Below are positions 61,178 through 64,000 of a stretch of DNA of 64,000 nt, piece by piece. Origin of the DNA: Clostridia bacterium. Its GTDB lineage: Bacteria; Bacillota; TC1; UBA5767. A program made the position numbers and the translations under genes. The notes below the pieces were generated by a model. The model worked only from the letters and a program-made list of their open reading frames with translations, had not been told where the DNA came from and searched no databases. Position 1 is the stretch's first letter. Each line of letters starts with the position of its first letter. The stretch is taken from the NCBI GenBank assembly GCA_016887505.1, contig CP069393.1, positions 1,164,001 through 1,228,000 on the forward strand, given 5' to 3'.

Positions 61178-63202
61178 TTAAATGCTCTGCTCTAGGAATA
61201 TTTCTTGGCTATTGATACTTTCAGCGCCTTGGGGTTTTCTACGATAAATTCCATCATCCCCCAATACTCTACACTTTACATTGTCCGCAAAATGTAAGGC
61301 CAATATCCGTTCCAAACGTTCTTTGGCCTTATTCTCTAAGATAGGAAACAAGGTTTCCACCCTCCGGTCTAAGTTACGTCGCATCCAGTCGGCACTCGAA
61401 AGAAAATAAAGTGGATCCCCGGCGTTGCCAAATTTGAAAATACGAGAATGCTCCAGAAAACGGCCCACAATGCTATATACCTCTATGTTCTCACTTAGCC
61501 CCTTTTTGCCTGGTAGTAACCCACATATTCCTCTTACCATAAGACGAATTTTCACACCTGCTTTTGAAGCCTCGTACAGTTTTTCGGTTATTTCTTCGTC
61601 AATCAAAGAATTAATTTTCACTTCTATGGAAGCAGGCAAACCATTTTTCGCATTTTCAATTTCCTTGTCGATTAATTGGTAGAATTTAGACCTCAGATTT
61701 TCGGGTGCTGTGGCCATACACTGCAGATGATTTACCTTGGTGTATCCCGACAAAGAATTAAAGATTGCACTCACATCCTCCCCAATCTTCTTATTGCTTG
61801 TCATAAGGCCCAAATCCACATACAGCTTTGCTGTCACATCATTGTAGTTCCCTGTAGATAGGTGCACATAGCGCTCTATGGTATCGTGTTCCTTGCGCAC
61901 CACCAAGAGCAATTTACAATGCGTTTTTAGGCCTACCAAACCATAGATGACGTGCGCGCCCGCTTTTTCCAATTTCTTAGCCCATATGATATTGCTTTCT
62001 TCGTCAAAGCGAGCTTTCAGTTCTACTAGAACTGTCACCTGCTTTCCGTTTTCTGCCGCTGTAGCCAAGGCTTCAATGATGGGAGAATTACCACTTACCC
62101 GGTAGAGTGTCATTTTAATTGCTAGAACATTCGAATCACTAGCCGCATAACGCACCATATCGATAACGGGTGTAAATGAATCGTATGGATGGTGCAGTAA
62201 TACATCCTTCTTTCGCAGCTTTTTAAAGAAACTCGAGGCGTCCTTGTAGGTCATCGCTTGATGGGACGTGAATGGCTTATATGCCTCCGCTTGTAGTGGA
62301 ACCTCGCGGACGAATTTCATCAAGAATGTTAAATCGATGGAGTGCAGTACCCTAAACGTCTCACGAGCGCTGACCTCTAAACGTTCTTGAAGAATGCGGA
62401 GTAAACGAAGATCCATATCCGACTGCACTTCTAGACGAACCACCTTGCCCCATTTACGCATTTTCAGTGTCTCCTGAATGGTCGCCAAAAGGTCTTCTGC
62501 TTCTTCCTCGTCATAGCCCAAATCGGCGTTTCTAGTAATACGATAGTGACCATACGCTAAAATCTTGTGGTTATCGAATAATTCACCCAAATGTTCCTTA
62601 ATAATCTTTTCCAACAAGATAAAGCAACGCTTTCCTCCAGAGGATGGCACCTCAATATAGCGTGGTAGCACTGATGGTGTTTGTACCGTTGCAAAAAGAT
62701 ATTTGTCCCTATGCTTCTGACTTTGCAGCAAAAGGCCCACATTAAGTGTCTTGTTTTGAATTAAAGGAAATGGCCTTGACTGATCTACGACCAAAGGCGT
62801 AAGTACAGGGTAGACCATCTCTTTATAATAACGTTCTGCAAAGTCTTTTTGTTCCTTATTCAATTCCCGATATCGATAAAAACGTACCTGCTTTTTCTTT
62901 AGGTCATCCAATAACTGAAAATAGGCATTATACTGACGAGTATACATCTCGTGTACTTTTTTGTTGATAACCTCTATTTGCTTAAGAGGATTCATCCCAG
63001 AGGGGTCCTCAATCTTAACTCCTGCTTCAACTTGATCCCACAGTGAACCTACACGAATCATATAAAATTCATCTAAATTAGAGCTCACAATAGATATGAA
63101 TTTTAGGCGTTCCAATAAGGGGCTATTTCGGTCCTCTGCTTCTTCCACCACGCGGCTGTTGAAGGCCAGCCAACTAAGCTCTCGGTTAATATATTTATTC
63201 AT
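61178..63202 (-). CDS. ppk1: Polyphosphate kinase 1
   Basis: PPK1 makes inorganic polyphosphate from ATP reversibly at the membrane. The 674-residue sequence has the N-terminal domain (INRELSWLAFNSRVVEEA), the head domain and two phospholipase-D-like catalytic domains. The phosphorylated His is in GLKTHCKLLLV and the second His in LEHSRIFKFGNAG. The length is normal for the family. AAGGAG lies 6 nt before the ATG. It is the first gene of a five-gene operon with a lipase and glpK, an uncommon combination. Confidence 0.95.
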   Translation of the reverse strand: MNKYINRELSWLAFNSRVVEEAEDRNSPLLERLKFISIVSSNLDEFYMIRVGSLWDQVEAGVKIEDPSGMNPLKQIEVINKKVHEMYTRQYNAYFQLLDDLKKKQVRFYRYRELNKEQKDFAERYYKEMVYPVLTPLVVDQSRPFPLIQNKTLNVGLLLQSQKHRDKYLFATVQTPSVLPRYIEVPSSGGKRCFILLEKIIKEHLGELFDNHKILAYGHYRITRNADLGYDEEEAEDLLATIQETLKMRKWGKVVRLEVQSDMDLRLLRILQERLEVSARETFRVLHSIDLTFLMKFVREVPLQAEAYKPFTSHQAMTYKDASSFFKKLRKKDVLLHHPYDSFTPVIDMVRYAASDSNVLAIKMTLYRVSGNSPIIEALATAAENGKQVTVLVELKARFDEESNIIWAKKLEKAGAHVIYGLVGLKTHCKLLLVVRKEHDTIERYVHLSTGNYNDVTAKLYVDLGLMTSNKKIGEDVSAIFNSLSGYTKVNHLQCMATAPENLRSKFYQLIDKEIENAKNGLPASIEVKINSLIDEEITEKLYEASKAGVKIRLMVRGICGLLPGKKGLSENIEVYSIVGRFLEHSRIFKFGNAGDPLYFLSSADWMRRNLDRRVETLFPILENKAKERLERILALHFADNVKCRVLGDDGIYRRKPQGAESINSQEIFLEQSI

Positions 63203-63231
63203 ACGTCACTCCTTCCGTCGAGAATTGACAG

Positions 63232-63260
63232 TTTACCTTGTCCTATGCATCAATTATACT
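63232..63260 (+). promoter_or_regulatory. Candidate promoter of the ModE-like regulator, overlapping a divergent -10 box
   Basis: TTTACC and TATACT are 17 nt apart on the plus strand. A minus-strand TATAAT (63258-63253) overlaps the plus -10 box; its -35 is poor. Transcription in the two directions may therefore exclude each other. Confidence 0.45.
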
Positions 63261-63283
63261 ATAACTGAAGGAGGATTTCTGCC

Positions 63284-63637
63284 ATGAAAAATAAACTTAA
63301 CTTAAAATTCAAGATATGGTTGGAGAACGACGGTAAAGCATTCGGTGATGGACCTTATCAGCTACTGATTGGCGTTAATAATCTAGGTTCTCTAAGAAAG
63401 GCTGCTCAGGATATGAATATGTCCTATAGCCTTGCCCACAAACTTATTAAAAGCCTAGAGGTAGAATTGGGTTATCCCTTGATTGAGCGCACTGTGGGCG
63501 GAGCAGGCGGCGGCGGTAGCAGTCTTACCAAGGAAGCCAAAGACTTAATGCAGAACTATCATTCCTTCATTCAAGAAGCAGAAGCAGCATTAAACCAGCT
63601 TTTCCATAAATATTTTGCAAAAACAAACATCTCGTAG
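63284..63637 (+). CDS. ModE-like winged-helix (LysR-type HTH) regulator, no ligand domain
   Basis: This 117-residue DNA-binding protein has the ModE N-terminal winged helix-turn-helix: KIWLENDGKAFGDGPYQLL, NNLGSLRKAAQDMNMSYSLAH (recognition region) and LGYPLIERTVGGAGGGGSSL. The C-terminal molybdate-binding TOBE (MOP) domains are absent, so it is a short form whose ligand is unknown. A helical dimerisation segment ends the protein. GGAGG is 9 nt before the ATG. It is divergent from the ppk1 operon and could regulate it or itself. Confidence 0.9.
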   Translation: MKNKLNLKFKIWLENDGKAFGDGPYQLLIGVNNLGSLRKAAQDMNMSYSLAHKLIKSLEVELGYPLIERTVGGAGGGGSSLTKEAKDLMQNYHSFIQEAEAALNQLFHKYFAKTNIS

Positions 63638-63687
63638 CAATTCAAGAATCATGAAAGTCGGGCACTGGATTCGATTCTTCCAGTACA

Positions 63688-63711
63688 AAAAAGAGGCTCT
63701 TGCGAGCCTCC
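63688..63711 (-). terminator. Intrinsic terminator after the Mrp-like gene (bidirectional)
   Basis: GAGGCTC/GAGCCTC stem with a 4-nt loop, followed on the minus strand by T6. It lies between convergent genes. Confidence 0.85.
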
Positions 63712-63715
63712 TCTA

Positions 63716-64000
63716 CTATCCTACAAATTTTTCCACTTGCTCCACAATCGATAGTATCTCCGGTGTAGCTTGGTACTCATGAATTTTTCCCTCATCGGAA
63801 AGGCGAGTGAATTCCGGATCGATGGGCACTCTTCCCAGCACAGGCAGATTGAACTTATTAGCCAGTTCCTCCCCATGTCCCTTACCGAAAATCTCAATTT
63901 TTGTACCACATTCAGGGCACATTGCATAGCTCATATTTTCGATGATACCAATTACTTTCTTGTCCATTTTTTCAGCCATGTGAACGGCTTTCCCTACTAC
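63716..64000 (-). CDS. mrp: Mrp/NBP35 family P-loop ATPase, C-terminal part
   Basis: This is the end of an iron-sulfur carrier/ATPase of the Mrp/ApbC group; the frame is open to the window edge, so the gene continues outside. Visible are VVGKAVHMAEKMDKKVIGIIENMSY, the CPECG motif that carries the bridging 4Fe-4S cluster in dimers, IEIFGKGHGEELANKF and the end VLGRVPIDPEFTRLSDEGK. The Walker motifs are not in view. The protein delivers Fe-S clusters to apo-proteins. A strong terminator follows the stop. Confidence 0.94.
   Translation of the reverse strand, partial: VVGKAVHMAEKMDKKVIGIIENMSYAMCPECGTKIEIFGKGHGEELANKFNLPVLGRVPIDPEFTRLSDEGKIHEYQATPEILSIVEQVEKFVG

Noticed and set aside
1-64000. 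CRISPR array, tRNA or rRNA genes, prophage or anti-phage defence island
   Set aside because: No regularly spaced repeats, no tRNA-like cloverleaf with CCA end and no rRNA sequence were noticed. The HD-domain and ATP-grasp proteins have no defence-type partners nearby.

Overview
The window is a moderately AT-rich chromosomal segment of a Gram-positive, strictly anaerobic member of the Clostridia. The indicators are a selenocysteine-dependent glycine reductase operon, S-layer homology (SLH) surface proteins, rubredoxin, strong GGAGG-type ribosome binding sites and many intrinsic terminators. The selenoproteins point to an amino-acid-fermenting (Stickland-type) or glycine-using acetogenic anaerobe. 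I do not name a genus. No rRNA, tRNA or CRISPR array was seen.

Layout. 1-6.5 kb: the end of typA, an SDR dehydrogenase, a lipoprotein, a K+ channel with RCK domains, a DMT exporter and a PAP2 phosphatase. 6.5-14.4 kb: a large SLH protein, a membrane protein with a permuted papain-like domain, an aldo/keto reductase, a RibD-type reductase and two paralogous membrane proteins. 14.4-23.3 kb: a rhodanese/TauE pair, an RsmH-like methyltransferase, an ATP-grasp protein, rlmH, an AI-2E family permease, an M20 peptidase, a nitronate monooxygenase-like enzyme and rubredoxin. 23.4-29.9 kb: grdX-grdE-grdA-grdB-grdC-grdD on the minus strand. grdA and grdB each contain an in-frame UGA read as selenocysteine. 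30-42.7 kb: plsY, a Ca2+-type P-ATPase, a CorC/HlyC-like protein, an MTA phosphorylase-like enzyme, a DUF4914 P-loop protein, dinB, and a translationally coupled pair of surface proteins.

43.5-46.5 kb is a selenium-handling group: a PLP-dependent cysteine desulfurase-like enzyme, diverging from a YedE-type transporter, a TusA-like carrier and a DUF3343 protein. It plausibly supplies the selenium that the grd selenoproteins need. 46.5-51.2 kb is a tight six-gene minus-strand operon: HD protein, thioesterase, DUF39 homocysteine-synthesis protein, NIL-ferredoxin, UPF0280 protein and CyuA cysteine desulfidase. It combines an enzyme that releases sulfide from cysteine with proteins linked to sulfide incorporation into homocysteine.

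51.25-52.70 kb is an IS110-family element with a structured leader that could encode a bridge RNA. It sits at the promoter region of the sulfur operon. 52.7-57.2 kb is an RNA-processing operon (CCA-adding enzyme, YhaM-like exonuclease, THUMP methyltransferase, VOC protein, SDR). 57.2-63.2 kb is an operon of ppk1, an alpha/beta lipase, glpK, a coiled-coil membrane protein and a phosphodiester glycosidase. A ModE-like regulator is divergent from it, and the window ends inside an Mrp/NBP35 ATPase.

The window's main theme is sulfur and selenium metabolism: Sec-dependent glycine reduction, selenium supply, cysteine desulfidation with homocysteine synthesis, and a rhodanese/TauE pair.
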